Source: Bacteroidota bacterium (lineage in GTDB: Bacteria; Bacteroidota; Bacteroidia; Chitinophagales; Chitinophagaceae). Taken from it: a stretch of 64,000 nucleotides of DNA. Below, piece by piece: positions 29,697 through 40,484 of this stretch. Position 1 is the first letter of the stretch; the number at the start of each line of letters is the position of its first letter. The DNA is taken from contig JADJSG010000006.1 of NCBI GenBank assembly GCA_016711825.1, forward strand, positions 1-64,000. The letters are read 5' to 3'. A program made the translations under genes and the position numbers. Below the pieces are notes generated by a model. The model had not been told where the DNA came from, did not search any database, and worked only from the letters and a program-made list of their open reading frames with translations.

Positions 29697-31025
29697 ATGT
29701 CCACAACTACAAAACCAACCGTAGATTTAAGTATTCCTTACAAAGTAGCAGATATTAGTCTTGCCGCCTGGGGAAGAAAAGAAATTCGCTTAGCCGAAGC
29801 TGAAATGCCAGGCTTGATGTCAATCAGGGAAGAATTTGGCCCTTCACAACCACTCAAAGGTGCACGCATTGCAGGCTGTTTGCATATGACTATCCAAACT
29901 GCTGTATTGATTGAAACATTGATTGCATTAGGTGCTGAAGTGCGTTGGAGTTCATGCAATATATTTTCTACACAAGATCATGCAGCAGCAGCTATTGCCG
30001 CAGCAGGTATTGGTGTATTTGCCTGGAAAGGTCAATCACAGGCAGAAGCAGATTGGTGTATTGAGCAAACATTATTTTTTGGAAGCGAAGACCGCCCTTT
30101 AAATATGATTTTAGATGATGGTGGCGATTTAACCAATATCGTTTTTGACCAATACACTGAATTGATTCAACATATTAAAGGCTTGAGCGAAGAAACCACC
30201 ACTGGCGTACACCGCTTATATGAAAGAATGGAAAAAGGTACTTTGCCGATTCCAGCTATCAATGTCAACGACTCCGTTACGAAGTCAAAATTTGATAATA
30301 AATACGGATGTCAGGAATCATTGGTAGATGCTATACGCAGAGCAACCGATGTAATGATGGCAGGCAAAGTAGCTGTGGTAGGCGGATATGGCGATGTTGG
30401 CAAAGGAAGTGCTCAATCATTGAGAGGTGCTGGCGCTCGTGTAATTGTAACAGAAATTGATCCTATTTGTGCTTTACAAGCTGCGATGGATGGTTTTGAA
30501 GTGAAAAAAATGGAAGATGCTGTTAAAGAAGCTGATATTGTAGTAACCGCCAGTGGTTGCAGAGATTTGATTTCTGAAAAACATTTTAGATTGATGAAAG
30601 ACAAAGCCATTGTATGTAATATCGGACATTTTGATATTGAAATAGATATGGCTTGGTTAAATGCCTCATACGGCTCTACTAAAGATACCATCAAACCACA
30701 AGTTGATTTATACAATATCGAAGGCAAAGATGTGATTATACTTGCTGAAGGTCGATTGGTAAACTTAGGTTGTGCTACAGGTCATCCTAGTTTTGTAATG
30801 AGTAACTCATTTACAAACCAAACTTTAGCCCAAATTGAATTGTGGTTAAACCATGCCAATTATGAAAACAAAGTATATGTATTGCCTAAGCATTTAGACG
30901 AAAAAGTAGCACGACTTCATTTGGCAAAAATTGGGGTTGAGCTCGAAACCTTAACAGATGCACAAAGCGCTTATTTAGGTATTCCTAAAGAAGGGCCTTA
31001 TAAAACTGATATGTATAGATACTAG
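29697..31025 (+). CDS. ahcY: Adenosylhomocysteinase
   Basis: A 442-residue NAD-dependent enzyme that splits S-adenosylhomocysteine into adenosine and homocysteine, relieving product inhibition of methyltransferases. It shows [15 protein letters not shown], the substrate block, [17 protein letters not shown], the Rossmann motif [29 protein letters not shown] and [20 protein letters not shown], and it ends with KTDMYRY, the C-terminal Tyr-Arg-Tyr that reaches the neighbouring subunit's NAD site. Length matches bacterial homologues. It forms a single transcription unit with a terminator at 31043. Confidence 0.97.
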   Translation: MSTTTKPTVDLSIPYKVADISLAAWGRKEIRLAEAEMPGLMSIREEFGPSQPLKGARIAGCLHMTIQTAVLIETLIALGAEVRWSSCNIFSTQDHAAAAIAAAGIGVFAWKGQSQAEADWCIEQTLFFGSEDRPLNMILDDGGDLTNIVFDQYTELIQHIKGLSEETTTGVHRLYERMEKGTLPIPAINVNDSVTKSKFDNKYGCQESLVDAIRRATDVMMAGKVAVVGGYGDVGKGSAQSLRGAGARVIVTEIDPICALQAAMDGFEVKKMEDAVKEADIVVTASGCRDLISEKHFRLMKDKAIVCNIGHFDIEIDMAWLNASYGSTKDTIKPQVDLYNIEGKDVIILAEGRLVNLGCATGHPSFVMSNSFTNQTLAQIELWLNHANYENKVYVLPKHLDEKVARLHLAKIGVELETLTDAQSAYLGIPKEGPYKTDMYRY

Positions 31026-31042
31026 TTCATCTTAATAAAAAT

Positions 31043-31074
31043 AAAAAACCGTTCTAATGAAGAACGGTTTTTTT
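31043..31074 (+). terminator. Intrinsic terminator after ahcY
   Basis: A perfect 13-bp stem (AAAAAACCGTTCT at 31043-31055, AGAACGGTTTTTT at 31061-31073) with loop AATGA and a T run. Confidence 0.9.
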
Positions 31075-31120
31075 ATGCCTTGTATTTCAAAAAACCAACA
31101 CCACATGTTTGAATATTTTA

Positions 31121-31128
31121 TACATTTG
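31121..31128 (+). promoter_or_regulatory. -7 promoter box at the ispD start
   Basis: TACATTTG ends four bases before the ispD ATG at 31133. A transcript from this box would be nearly leaderless. Confidence 0.5.
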
Positions 31129-31132
31129 ACTT

Positions 31133-31813
31133 ATGAATAAATATGCAATTGTAGTAGCTGCCGGCAGGGGACAAAGAATGCAGTCTGCCCTGCCTAAACA
31201 GTTTATGTTGCTGAATGATAAACCTTTGTATACCTATGCGATCAATTGCTTTTTGCAATACATCAGCGATGTACAGGTGTTATTGATTTTGCCCGAAAAT
31301 GATTCCTTTGACGAAGACGAGCTTTTGCAATATTTTGATAAAAAAAACCAAATTAAAATACTAACAGGCGGGAGCACAAGGTTTGAATCCGTTAAAAAAG
31401 GACTTGATGCCCTACCCAATGATGGCATCGTGTTTATTCATGACGCCGTTAGGCCATTTATCACAAAATCCTTGCTTGACGAACTGCTCAATACAGCCAT
31501 CGAAAAAGGCAATGCCATACCCTGTATTGATGTGAATGATAGTATGCGTAAAATAAACGAGAATGGTAATCACGCGGTGGATAGAACGCAATATAAATCG
31601 ATTCAAACACCCCAGGTATTTCAGCTCGACCTTATAAAAAAGGCCTTTCAACAGGCTTCAAACACCTCATTTACCGACGATGCTTCTGTATTAGAAAACT
31701 TAGGCGTTTCCATACATTTGATACAAGGTAACGCAGAAAATATTAAAATTACGCGACCGATTGATTTGCAAATAGCCAGCGTTTATCTTGAACAGCAAGC
31801 GGGTAGCAATTAA
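31133..31813 (+). CDS. ispD: 2-C-methyl-D-erythritol 4-phosphate cytidylyltransferase
   Basis: A 226-residue nucleotidyltransferase of the MEP isoprenoid pathway, which makes CDP-methylerythritol from MEP and CTP. The N-terminal CTP loop is IVVAAGRGQRMQSALPKQFM; GGSTRFESVKKGL, VFIHDAVRPF and the late block SFTDDASVLENLG plus NIKITRPIDLQIA are the family signatures. Length is normal. It stands alone here, convergent with the lipoprotein gene that ends 18 bp downstream. Confidence 0.95.
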   Translation: MNKYAIVVAAGRGQRMQSALPKQFMLLNDKPLYTYAINCFLQYISDVQVLLILPENDSFDEDELLQYFDKKNQIKILTGGSTRFESVKKGLDALPNDGIVFIHDAVRPFITKSLLDELLNTAIEKGNAIPCIDVNDSMRKINENGNHAVDRTQYKSIQTPQVFQLDLIKKAFQQASNTSFTDDASVLENLGVSIHLIQGNAENIKITRPIDLQIASVYLEQQAGSN

Positions 31814-31831
31814 ATCTACTTTAGGTTTCTT

Positions 31832-32860
31832 CTATTGCGTAGAAACACCCACAAAATTTAAGTTTTTTGTCAAACTTCCATAAATAATTGAATCAACCGT
31901 GGTTTTATTAAAAGGTATTTCCTGCATCATACGAATACCTCTTGTAGACATAATACCTAATACATCTTCCCCTTTCAGGTTAGTGTAATTGGGTTTGATT
32001 TGATCGTAGGTAATGCCCCCTTGTGCTGTAGTGGCATCGATATAGGTTTTCAATACCTGACCACCTGCCAATATAATCAAATCGGGTGTATCGACCCTGC
32101 GTGAAATATAACTAAAAGGAACCCCTAATTCACTATTTAAAATCCTATAAAAATCACTGTTGGTCATCACCGTGCTTCCACCTCCAGCACCATTATTAAC
32201 CACATTGGTTACCAAAGGCAAATCTTTGTATTTGTGCACTGTTTGTAAAGTATTGGTATTAAACTCTTCGTACCAGAAACGCAATACCACATCAAAAAAT
32301 ACTGCATTTGCAGGCGAGCCCCATGCAAAAGTGTAATTTTCAAAAGGAATACCAAAGTTTAATTGTTGGGTATTGATATAAGGTTTTTGAAAAACGATGC
32401 CATTGGAATTGATCACATCTGTTTCGCCTTCTATTTCTTTGCCTGTAGAAATATTTTTTACTTTAAGTCTGTACCGTCTATCAGAGTTTAATTGCTCATG
32501 AAATTTGTAGGCGTAATTGGGACTTTTGGCAAATATGCCTGAGTCTTTATCAATACCTTCTAAATTTAAATCTACGCGATTGAGTAATGTTGTTTTTACC
32601 ACTGTGCCATTGCTCAACTCCTCCATCTTTACTTCTAAATTGTTGTAATAGATTGAATCTGCATTTTGGCCCAACAACAAATTGTCTTGCGTTTCATCAA
32701 AATAGCCTTTGGTAATTTTAATATAATTAAAGGTATCTGATTTTGAAAGCAAGGCATACACCACTGTTACATCTTTGTAATCAGCCCCAACTTTAAAGTT
32801 TTTATTACAAGCTGTGAAAAACAAACTTGACACTAATAAAACGAAAGCAATTTTATTCAT
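31832..32860 (-). CDS. DUF4249-like lipoprotein
   Basis: A surface or periplasmic lipoprotein of about 342 residues. Start 32860 (MNKIAFVLLVSSLFFTAC, lipobox cysteine at residue 18) is preferred over 32878 because a minus-strand -7 box at 32866-32873 would lie inside the longer reading. The N-terminal part VTVVYALLSKSDTFNYIKITKGYFDE resembles DUF4249/SusD-neighbour lipoproteins of Bacteroidota, which carry an Ig-like N-domain. The rest has no recognisable enzyme motif. No SusC/D pair is nearby. Confidence 0.65.
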   Translation of the reverse strand: MNKIAFVLLVSSLFFTACNKNFKVGADYKDVTVVYALLSKSDTFNYIKITKGYFDETQDNLLLGQNADSIYYNNLEVKMEELSNGTVVKTTLLNRVDLNLEGIDKDSGIFAKSPNYAYKFHEQLNSDRRYRLKVKNISTGKEIEGETDVINSNGIVFQKPYINTQQLNFGIPFENYTFAWGSPANAVFFDVVLRFWYEEFNTNTLQTVHKYKDLPLVTNVVNNGAGGGSTVMTNSDFYRILNSELGVPFSYISRRVDTPDLIILAGGQVLKTYIDATTAQGGITYDQIKPNYTNLKGEDVLGIMSTRGIRMMQEIPFNKTTVDSIIYGSLTKNLNFVGVSTQ

Positions 32861-32865
32861 ATCAG

Positions 32866-32873
32866 CAAATCTA
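32866..32873 (-). promoter_or_regulatory. -7 promoter box deciding the lipoprotein start
   Basis: CAAATCTA on the plus strand reads TAGATTTG on the minus strand. It lies five bases upstream of ATG 32860 and inside the alternative longer frame, so it supports the short start and a leaderless or near-leaderless mRNA. Confidence 0.5.
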
Positions 32874-32914
32874 ATCATTTTTTGAATAATTCAACATTCA
32901 AGAACTTGTTATTG

Positions 32915-32922
32915 TACTTTTG
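32915..32922 (+). promoter_or_regulatory. -7 promoter box for argS
   Basis: TACTTTTG fits TAnnTTTG. It overlaps the upstream possible ATG at 32920, which therefore should not be in the mRNA, and supports the start at 32944. Confidence 0.55.
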
Positions 32923-32943
32923 CGAAAAAATATTTTCTGCGTA

Positions 32944-34728
32944 ATGAATCTAGTGCATCTGATTAAATCAGCCATACAACAAGCTGTGTTTGCCTTATAC
33001 CAAAAACAACTCAGTGTTGACGAACTACCAATCAACGAAACGAAACCTGAATTTACGGGTGATTATACCCTGGTAACCTTTGGCCTTTCAAAATTGCTTC
33101 AAAAAAAGCCAGATGAAATAGCCCATGAACTAGGTAACTACCTTGTTGCAAATGATGCATTGTTTACAGAGATGGAAGTCATCAAAGGTTTTTTGAACTT
33201 AAGCATCAAAGACAGTTTTTTACTCGAATTTTTAGCTACGCATTTTCAACAAAGCAACTATGGAAACAGTGAATTGGGTGATAAAAAAATCATGGTTGAA
33301 TACTCTTCACCCAATACCAACAAGCCCCTTCATTTTGGCCATTTAAGAAATATCTTTTTAGGGCATGCAGTTTCTGCTATTTTAAAAAATGTGGGACATG
33401 AAGTGATTAAAGTAAATTTGATTAACGACCGGGGGATTCATATTTGCAAAAGCATGATTGCCTGGCAACTATTTGCCAACAAGCAAACACCTACAGATGC
33501 CCATGTGAAAGGAGATCATTTTGTAGGTGATTATTATGTAAAATTTAATGACGAATACAAATCACAAATGGCCACCTTAATGGCTGAAGGCATGCCCGAA
33601 GACGAAGCCGCAAAAAAAGCCCCGATTATGCTGGCAGCCCAGGATATGTTACGTCAATGGGAAGCAGGCGATGCAGACACACTGGCCCTTTGGAAAACCA
33701 TGAATGATTGGGTTTATGCAGGTTTTGAAGTTTCTTATCAAAAACTCGGTATTACATTTGATCGTTATTACTATGAAAGCAATACCTATCTTTCTGGAAA
33801 ATCAATCGTAGAAAAAGCCTTAAAAAATAATTTATTGTTTCAAAAAGAAGATCACTCCGTATGGATTGATTTATCGGATGCAGGGCTCGACCAAAAACTT
33901 TTATTACGTGGTGATGGCACCTCTGTATATATGACCCAAGACATAGGCACTGCTATACTCAAATACCTTGATTACCACATGGACCAATCCGTGTATGTAA
34001 TCGGTGATGAACAAAATTATCATATGCAGGTTTTGAAACTCATCTTGCAAAAAATGCAGGAACCTTGTGCTGATGGTATTCAACATTTGAGCTATGGCAT
34101 GGTAGAACTGCCTAGTGGTAAAATGAAAAGCCGTGAAGGAACAGTGGTAGATGCCGATGATATGGTAGATGAGATGATAGCCATTGCAAAAAAGAATACA
34201 GAGGACCTTGGCAAGGTAGATGGCTTTACAAGCGAAGAGCTACAGCAACTATATCAAACATTAGGGTTAGGAGCCTTAAAGTTTTATTTGCTCAGAGTAG
34301 ACCCTAAAAAGAAAATGATATTCAACCCTGAAGAAAGCATTGATTTTCATGGATTTACAGGACCTTTTGTACAATACAGTCATGCCCGTATTTGTTCCAT
34401 ATTGCGCAAAGCATCGATTGAAAGTCTTCCTGCTGAATTATCTTTATCCGATATCACATTAAGCAGCATCGAAAAAAATCTGTTAAAATTATTAGCCCAA
34501 TATCCCACTACAATATATCAGGCTGCAAAAGAAATGAATCCTTCCATTGTTTGTAATGTGGTATATCAGGTAGCCAAAGAGTTTAATGGTTTTTTGGTTG
34601 ACCATTCTGTACTTAAAGCTTCCGACGAGTCAGTTAAAAATATGCGCTTACAACTTTGCTTGTTGAGTAAACAAGTGATTGCCCATGGGCTCAACTTACT
34701 GGGTATAGCTGCCCCGGAAAGAATGTAA
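32944..34728 (+). CDS. argS: Arginyl-tRNA synthetase
   Basis: A class I aminoacyl-tRNA synthetase that charges tRNA-Arg. Start 32944 (MNLVHLIKSAIQQAV) gives 594 residues, normal for the family. The N-terminal Add1 domain is followed by YSSPNTNKPLHFGHLRNI, the HIGH-type motif, LINDRGIHICKSMIAW, and the variant KMSKS loop GKMKSREGTVVDADD. The anticodon-binding DALR domain starts near GPFVQYSHARICSIL and ends at LNLLGIAAPERM. A promoter box at 32915 rules out the longer start at 32920. Confidence 0.97.
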   Translation: MNLVHLIKSAIQQAVFALYQKQLSVDELPINETKPEFTGDYTLVTFGLSKLLQKKPDEIAHELGNYLVANDALFTEMEVIKGFLNLSIKDSFLLEFLATHFQQSNYGNSELGDKKIMVEYSSPNTNKPLHFGHLRNIFLGHAVSAILKNVGHEVIKVNLINDRGIHICKSMIAWQLFANKQTPTDAHVKGDHFVGDYYVKFNDEYKSQMATLMAEGMPEDEAAKKAPIMLAAQDMLRQWEAGDADTLALWKTMNDWVYAGFEVSYQKLGITFDRYYYESNTYLSGKSIVEKALKNNLLFQKEDHSVWIDLSDAGLDQKLLLRGDGTSVYMTQDIGTAILKYLDYHMDQSVYVIGDEQNYHMQVLKLILQKMQEPCADGIQHLSYGMVELPSGKMKSREGTVVDADDMVDEMIAIAKKNTEDLGKVDGFTSEELQQLYQTLGLGALKFYLLRVDPKKKMIFNPEESIDFHGFTGPFVQYSHARICSILRKASIESLPAELSLSDITLSSIEKNLLKLLAQYPTTIYQAAKEMNPSIVCNVVYQVAKEFNGFLVDHSVLKASDESVKNMRLQLCLLSKQVIAHGLNLLGIAAPERM

Positions 34729-34830
34729 TCCTTTATCGCATAACCCAATCTCATAACAAAGTTTAATATCATCAAAAATACAGTTTCCGAGGGTTTAAAG
34801 TGCCTAATTCCACTTCACAATCAACTTACA

Positions 34831-35742
34831 TTACCGACCTTGTATGTAATTATTCAATTCTGTTTTTGAACTACTAAACGAAAATAAGTTGCTGACTTTA
34901 AAATAGTTTTTAGGGTCTGTGCAATGGTCATATGCATATTTGGCAAATTCTAATTTTGATGCTTCAAAACTAAACAACTGGCAAATAGTGCTTATTTGTG
35001 AAGTATTTAAACAATTGACAGATGCAATTTGTTTGGCCATATCTAAACGTGTTTCGTCAAAACCTTCATTTTTAAGGGTTGCTCTTGCATCATCAAAATC
35101 GCGGGGATTCATCGCATAGGCATTGAAACAGCCTTGAATATCTTGTTGCTGATTATTATAATAATGATTCGACATTTCTTGCTGACGATTGATGTTTTGA
35201 TTGGCATAGGGGTCTTCAATACGTACGTTCATATTGACCCCACCACCATTCATTTGTATGCCTACACTTCCATTGCCCTGATTGCCTCTTATATTCACTT
35301 GCTGATCATTAAAACCAGGTCCCGAAATCATTACCCCTGGGTTGCCATATCGGTATACCGCACAATTGCTCGGACGTACCATATTTTGCTGTACAGGAAT
35401 AAAGGAAAAAAATCGTAAACTTTGTTTACCATTTTTGTCCTTCTTAATTTTATACGTTACATCTTGCATCACCCCATTGGCATCTGCCAACATCAACATG
35501 TTTTTTGAAATTTCCTTTTGTGTTTTATCTTCAAATATAATTTTACAATTATAATATGGCTGCGGCAGTTCTTCTAATCGGATATTGGTTTGAGCCACAT
35601 CATTTTGACGTTCTCCATTTAATATCAGAAAAAATTTATTGCCATCTTCCGAAAAAATAGTGAGATTGGCAGTGGGCATAAATTGTGCTTGCAGTTGTGA
35701 AGTGAAACATACAATTAGGAATAGCAAAATAAAACTACGCAT
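34831..35742 (-). CDS. DUF4476 secreted protein
   Basis: A 303-residue protein with signal peptide MRSFILLFLIVCFTSQLQAQ. The N-terminal half is beta-rich (ANLTIFSEDGNKFFLILNGERQ), the middle is low in complexity with Gly, Asn and Gln runs (about residues 140-200), and the C-terminal ~95 residues match the DUF4476 helical domain: DFDDARATLKNEGFDETRLDMAK, then FSFEASKLEFAKYAYDHC. The domain is frequent in Bacteroidota exported proteins and has no assigned function. A minus-strand -7 box lies at 35763-35770. Confidence 0.85.
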   Translation of the reverse strand: MRSFILLFLIVCFTSQLQAQFMPTANLTIFSEDGNKFFLILNGERQNDVAQTNIRLEELPQPYYNCKIIFEDKTQKEISKNMLMLADANGVMQDVTYKIKKDKNGKQSLRFFSFIPVQQNMVRPSNCAVYRYGNPGVMISGPGFNDQQVNIRGNQGNGSVGIQMNGGGVNMNVRIEDPYANQNINRQQEMSNHYYNNQQQDIQGCFNAYAMNPRDFDDARATLKNEGFDETRLDMAKQIASVNCLNTSQISTICQLFSFEASKLEFAKYAYDHCTDPKNYFKVSNLFSFSSSKTELNNYIQGR

Positions 35743-35762
35743 GGATTATCATTTTTAATATC

Positions 35763-35770
35763 CAAAAATA
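35763..35770 (-). promoter_or_regulatory. -7 promoter box for the DUF4476 gene
   Basis: CAAAAATA on the plus strand is TATTTTTG on the minus strand, 20 bases before the start codon at 35742. Confidence 0.45.
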
Positions 35771-35978
35771 ACAGTTGTAATTTATATTCTGAAAAATATT
35801 AATATTTTAACATAATATAAAACTTCCTATTCTTTCCATTTGGAAAATAAATACGCAATCATGTAATATCAATTGTATTTCTAACAAAGTCTGAAAAATA
35901 TCAGTGTAATGCCTACACATATTACATGTAAGTTCGTAACAAATAAACAATCTTTATTAGTATCGTTGGTTTAAGAAA

Positions 35979-36755
35979 TTAAGCTCCTTCAAAAGAGGCT
36001 TTTCTTTTCTCAAGAAAAGCACTTACCCCTTCTTTCATATCAGCCGTAGCAAAACATTCACCAAAAAGATTGATTTCTGTTTCAAATCCTGATGCCTGAC
36101 CAGCAACGTTTACACATTGTATAACCTTTGTCAAAGCCAATGGAGCCTTGGTATTGATTAAAGTCAGCATCTCAATGGTTTTTGCCATTAAGGTTTCAGC
36201 TGGAAACACATGATTGACTAAACCTATACGCAATGCTTCCTGGGCATCTATAATAGCTGAAGTCATACATAACTCCATCGCTTTCCCTTTACCCGTAAGT
36301 GCAGTAAGACGCTGTGTACCTCCATAACCAGGTATTAAACCTAAATTGACTTCTGGCTGGCCAAACTTGGCATTTTCGGCAGCCAATCTAAAATGACAAC
36401 TCATGGCTAACTCGCAACCACCACCCAATGCAAAACCATTTACTGCAGCAATGATAGGTTTAGGGCTATTTTCAATTTTATCAAAAACCAATGTTTGTCC
36501 TTTACGTGCTAAGTCAGCACCTTCACCTACACCAAGGGTTATAAATTCGCTGATATCGGCACCTGCCACAAAAGCTTTCGGTCCCGCACCTGTAATGATT
36601 GCACTTTGAATTTCTCTATTGGTATAAACTTCGTCTAATGCCTGACTCAAATCATCGATAACATCTTTGTTTAAAGCGTTTAATTTGTCAGGTCTGTTGA
36701 TGGTGATAGTGGCAATTCCATTTTCTATGGCAAAAAGCAATGTGTTAAATTCCAT
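35979..36755 (-). CDS. Enoyl-CoA hydratase (crotonase family)
   Basis: A 258-residue crotonase-fold enzyme that hydrates trans-2-enoyl-CoA in fatty-acid or amino-acid breakdown. The first oxyanion-hole block is AFVAGADISEF (residues 61-71), the second NGFALGGGCELAMSC (106-120), and FGQPEVNLGLIPGYGGTQRL (131-150) contains the catalytic-loop glutamate and the glycine turn. The C-terminus FAEKRKASF-like (FLEKRKASFEGA) is typical. It lies 63 bp after the B12-binding mutase subunit on the same strand, suggesting a joint role in acyl-CoA metabolism such as propionate or branched-chain routes. Confidence 0.9.
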   Translation of the reverse strand: MEFNTLLFAIENGIATITINRPDKLNALNKDVIDDLSQALDEVYTNREIQSAIITGAGPKAFVAGADISEFITLGVGEGADLARKGQTLVFDKIENSPKPIIAAVNGFALGGGCELAMSCHFRLAAENAKFGQPEVNLGLIPGYGGTQRLTALTGKGKAMELCMTSAIIDAQEALRIGLVNHVFPAETLMAKTIEMLTLINTKAPLALTKVIQCVNVAGQASGFETEINLFGECFATADMKEGVSAFLEKRKASFEGA

Positions 36756-36818
36756 GTGTATTTCTATTTTTATGTTTAATGTTTATGGTTGGGCTTTGTT
36801 GGAGGCTTTGCCTATTGC

Positions 36819-37238
36819 TCAAGCATCCTGGGTATTTCTTTTTTCTGTTACCACTTGCTTGATATATGCAGCAATCTCACTTGTGTGGGTACCGGGACTA
36901 AACAGCTTACCCACACCCATTTCTTGTAATTTTTTCATGTCATCTTCGGGTATGATGCCTCCGCCAGTAAGTAATATATGATTTAATTGTTGTGCTTTTA
37001 ATAGTTGTATAATGGCTGGGAACACCGTGTTGTGAGCGCCTGATAAAATACTGACCCCAATAGCATCCACATCCTCTTGTAAGGCAGTGGCCACCACCAT
37101 TTCGGGGGTCTGTCTCAAACCCGTGTATATCACCTCCATACCTGCATCACGTAGCGAGGCCGCAATCACTTTGGCACCTCTGTCATGACCGTCTAGTCCT
37201 ACTTTGGCTATCAATACTCTGATGGGGCGTTGTTGCAT
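36819..37238 (-). CDS. Cobalamin-binding subunit of a methylmalonyl-CoA mutase-type enzyme
   Basis: A 139-residue stand-alone B12-binding domain. [18 protein letters not shown] contains the DxHxxG motif (D16, H18, G21) whose His coordinates the cobalt. [12 protein letters not shown] and [12 protein letters not shown] are the further S/GG nucleotide-tail motifs of acyl-CoA mutases. In most organisms this is the C-terminal third of methylmalonyl-CoA mutase; here it is a separate small protein, as in the two-subunit mutases (isobutyryl-CoA or methylmalonyl type). The catalytic large subunit is not in the window. A minus-strand -7 box is at 37262-37269. Confidence 0.9.
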   Translation of the reverse strand: MQQRPIRVLIAKVGLDGHDRGAKVIAASLRDAGMEVIYTGLRQTPEMVVATALQEDVDAIGVSILSGAHNTVFPAIIQLLKAQQLNHILLTGGGIIPEDDMKKLQEMGVGKLFSPGTHTSEIAAYIKQVVTEKRNTQDA

Positions 37239-37261
37239 AAAATATCTCCTAAAATGTTGCG

Positions 37262-37269
37262 CAAACCTA
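37262..37269 (-). promoter_or_regulatory. -7 promoter box for the B12 subunit operon
   Basis: CAAACCTA on the plus strand is TAGGTTTG on the minus strand, 23 bases before the start codon at 37238. Confidence 0.5.
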
Positions 37270-37619
37270 CTAATTAAACGTTAGAGTTTTGACATTTCTA
37301 TTTGATTTTTATTGTAGCATCCACAAAAAATTTAAGATTTGGCTCATCAGCCCACTAGCATAAACCCAACAAACTGAAATCATATTTATAATATGAATCT
37401 TTAAAAAAAAAATGAATATCTTGTATGCAACCCTTCGGGTATTGTCTGCCACTCTGCAGGTTTTGATCCGTTTTTGGTGTAATAATGTCAATTTTTAACC
37501 CCTTTTTGGAACAAAATGGACCAATTGCTGAAAAAATGTCCTATACTTCTATGTTGGCACATTTAATGATGAATAGGTTGAAATCAATAAATTTATTAAA
37601 CGAATAAAATAGATAAAAC
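37270..37619. other. groES upstream region, no CIRCE element seen
   Basis: A spacer of about 350 bases between divergently transcribed operons. It contains no convincing open frame. The CIRCE inverted repeat (TTAGCACTC-N9-GAGTGCTAA) used by HrcA was looked for and not found, so heat control here probably does not use HrcA at this site. TATACTTC at 37542-37549 is only a weak -7 candidate. Confidence 0.5.
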
Positions 37620-37907
37620 ATGGCAAAAGCATCAAAAATCAACATTACCCCCTTGCACGACCGAGTGATAGTACGTGCTGCAGCGGCAGAAACTAAAACA
37701 GCAGGTGGCATCATCATTCCTGACACAGCCAAAGAAAAACCACAACGTGGCACTGTAGTAGCTGTAGGTACAGGTAAAAAAGACGAACCAATGACTGTAA
37801 AAGAAGGTGATACTGTTCTTTATGGCAAATATGCCGGTACAGAAATTACTGTAGGTATTGAAGACTTGCTCATCATGAGAGAAAGCGATATCCTTGCGAT
37901 TATCTAA
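37620..37907 (+). CDS. groES: Co-chaperonin GroES
   Basis: A 95-residue heptameric lid for GroEL. The start [34 protein letters not shown] includes the mobile loop with its GGIIIPD hydrophobic tripeptide. [11 protein letters not shown] and [13 protein letters not shown] are the family's last strands. It stands 74 bp before groEL, and no terminator lies between them. Confidence 0.97.
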   Translation: MAKASKINITPLHDRVIVRAAAAETKTAGGIIIPDTAKEKPQRGTVVAVGTGKKDEPMTVKEGDTVLYGKYAGTEITVGIEDLLIMRESDILAII

Positions 37908-37960
37908 ATCGATTACACAATCGCATAAACACAATCCAATCTCGAATTAACTAATTTTAA

Positions 37961-39616
<1,656 letters not shown>

Positions 39617-39707
39617 TCATAGCGAAAGATGGCATTCTATACGAAAGTATACAAATGCCAAATTAACACTGGGCAGTAAACAAACAATAAAACAAAACAA
39701 CAACAAG

Positions 39708-39736
39708 AACCGCTTCGAAAGAGGCGGTTTTTTTTG
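39708..39736 (+). terminator. Intrinsic terminator after groEL
   Basis: AACCGC at 39708-39713 pairs with GCGGTT at 39724-39729, with partial pairing inside the loop, and is followed by a run of T's to 39735. Confidence 0.8.
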
Positions 39737-39918
39737 TACCTATCTAAAATAATTTGTAACATACAATGCCTATATATCAAAAATGTGAAATCGTTTTTAT
39801 ACCGAAAATCCTAATAAAGCAACCCAATAGTTACCAAATGCAACCAGATTCTAAATACCAATGATTAAACGTTAAAAGTTTTTCACATTTGCATGAACAA
39901 TAAAATTAATCTAAAACT

Positions 39919-40449
39919 ATGCAAAGAAAAAAACTTTTGGCTTTAGCCTTCGTTGCCTTTTTCTCAGTGTTGTCATTAAAATCTATTGCCCAACAAACCA
40001 TCAATGTAAGTAGCCATTCAGCCACTATTCAAGGTTTGAAATTCGATTATTCGATAGGGGAAATGACATTGGTATCTACTGAGAGAAACGCTAACCTTAT
40101 TGTAACACAAGGCTTGTTACAACCCAGCAGCTCGGGAAGCGGAGCTAGCGCACAACCTGGAAATGCCCAAATAGCCCTCAGCGATTTAATTAAGGTATAT
40201 CCGAATCCTACCGAAAACATTTTGTTTGTTGAATCATTTGAAAATGCGGATGCTGCTATCAGTTATCAGCTTTTTGATGCTGCTGGTAAAATAGTACTAA
40301 GCGAAAAAGTGAATTGGCAAGCAGGACCTAACAAGTTAACGCTTGACCTGAAAAACTACGCTGCAGGTTCTTATTACTTGATGATACGCAAACCAAATGC
40401 ACAAGGAATCGTCGATAATTTCTCGTATAAAATTCAAAAAACAAATTAA
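39919..40449 (+). CDS. T9SS-sorted small surface protein, copy 1
   Basis: A 176-residue protein: signal peptide (to about residue 25, SIAQ), a short N-domain with [19 protein letters not shown] and VTQGLLQP, a Ser/Gly/Ala linker, and a complete type A C-terminal sorting domain from [17 protein letters not shown] (residues 92-108) to FSYKIQKTN. The sorting domain directs export by the type IX system. It is followed after 35 bp by a fibre-like protein that has no sorting domain of its own. The same pair occurs inverted at 50269-53466, where the small protein also has exactly 176 residues. Role unknown; a carrier or anchor is my inference. Confidence 0.8.
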   Translation: MQRKKLLALAFVAFFSVLSLKSIAQQTINVSSHSATIQGLKFDYSIGEMTLVSTERNANLIVTQGLLQPSSSGSGASAQPGNAQIALSDLIKVYPNPTENILFVESFENADAAISYQLFDAAGKIVLSEKVNWQAGPNKLTLDLKNYAAGSYYLMIRKPNAQGIVDNFSYKIQKTN

Positions 40450-40484
40450 TCAACCAATTTTATTCATTCAAAAACAATATTCAA

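Noticed and set aside
37270..37619. CIRCE operator upstream of groES
   Set aside because: The inverted repeat TTAGCACTC/GAGTGCTAA was looked for and is not there.
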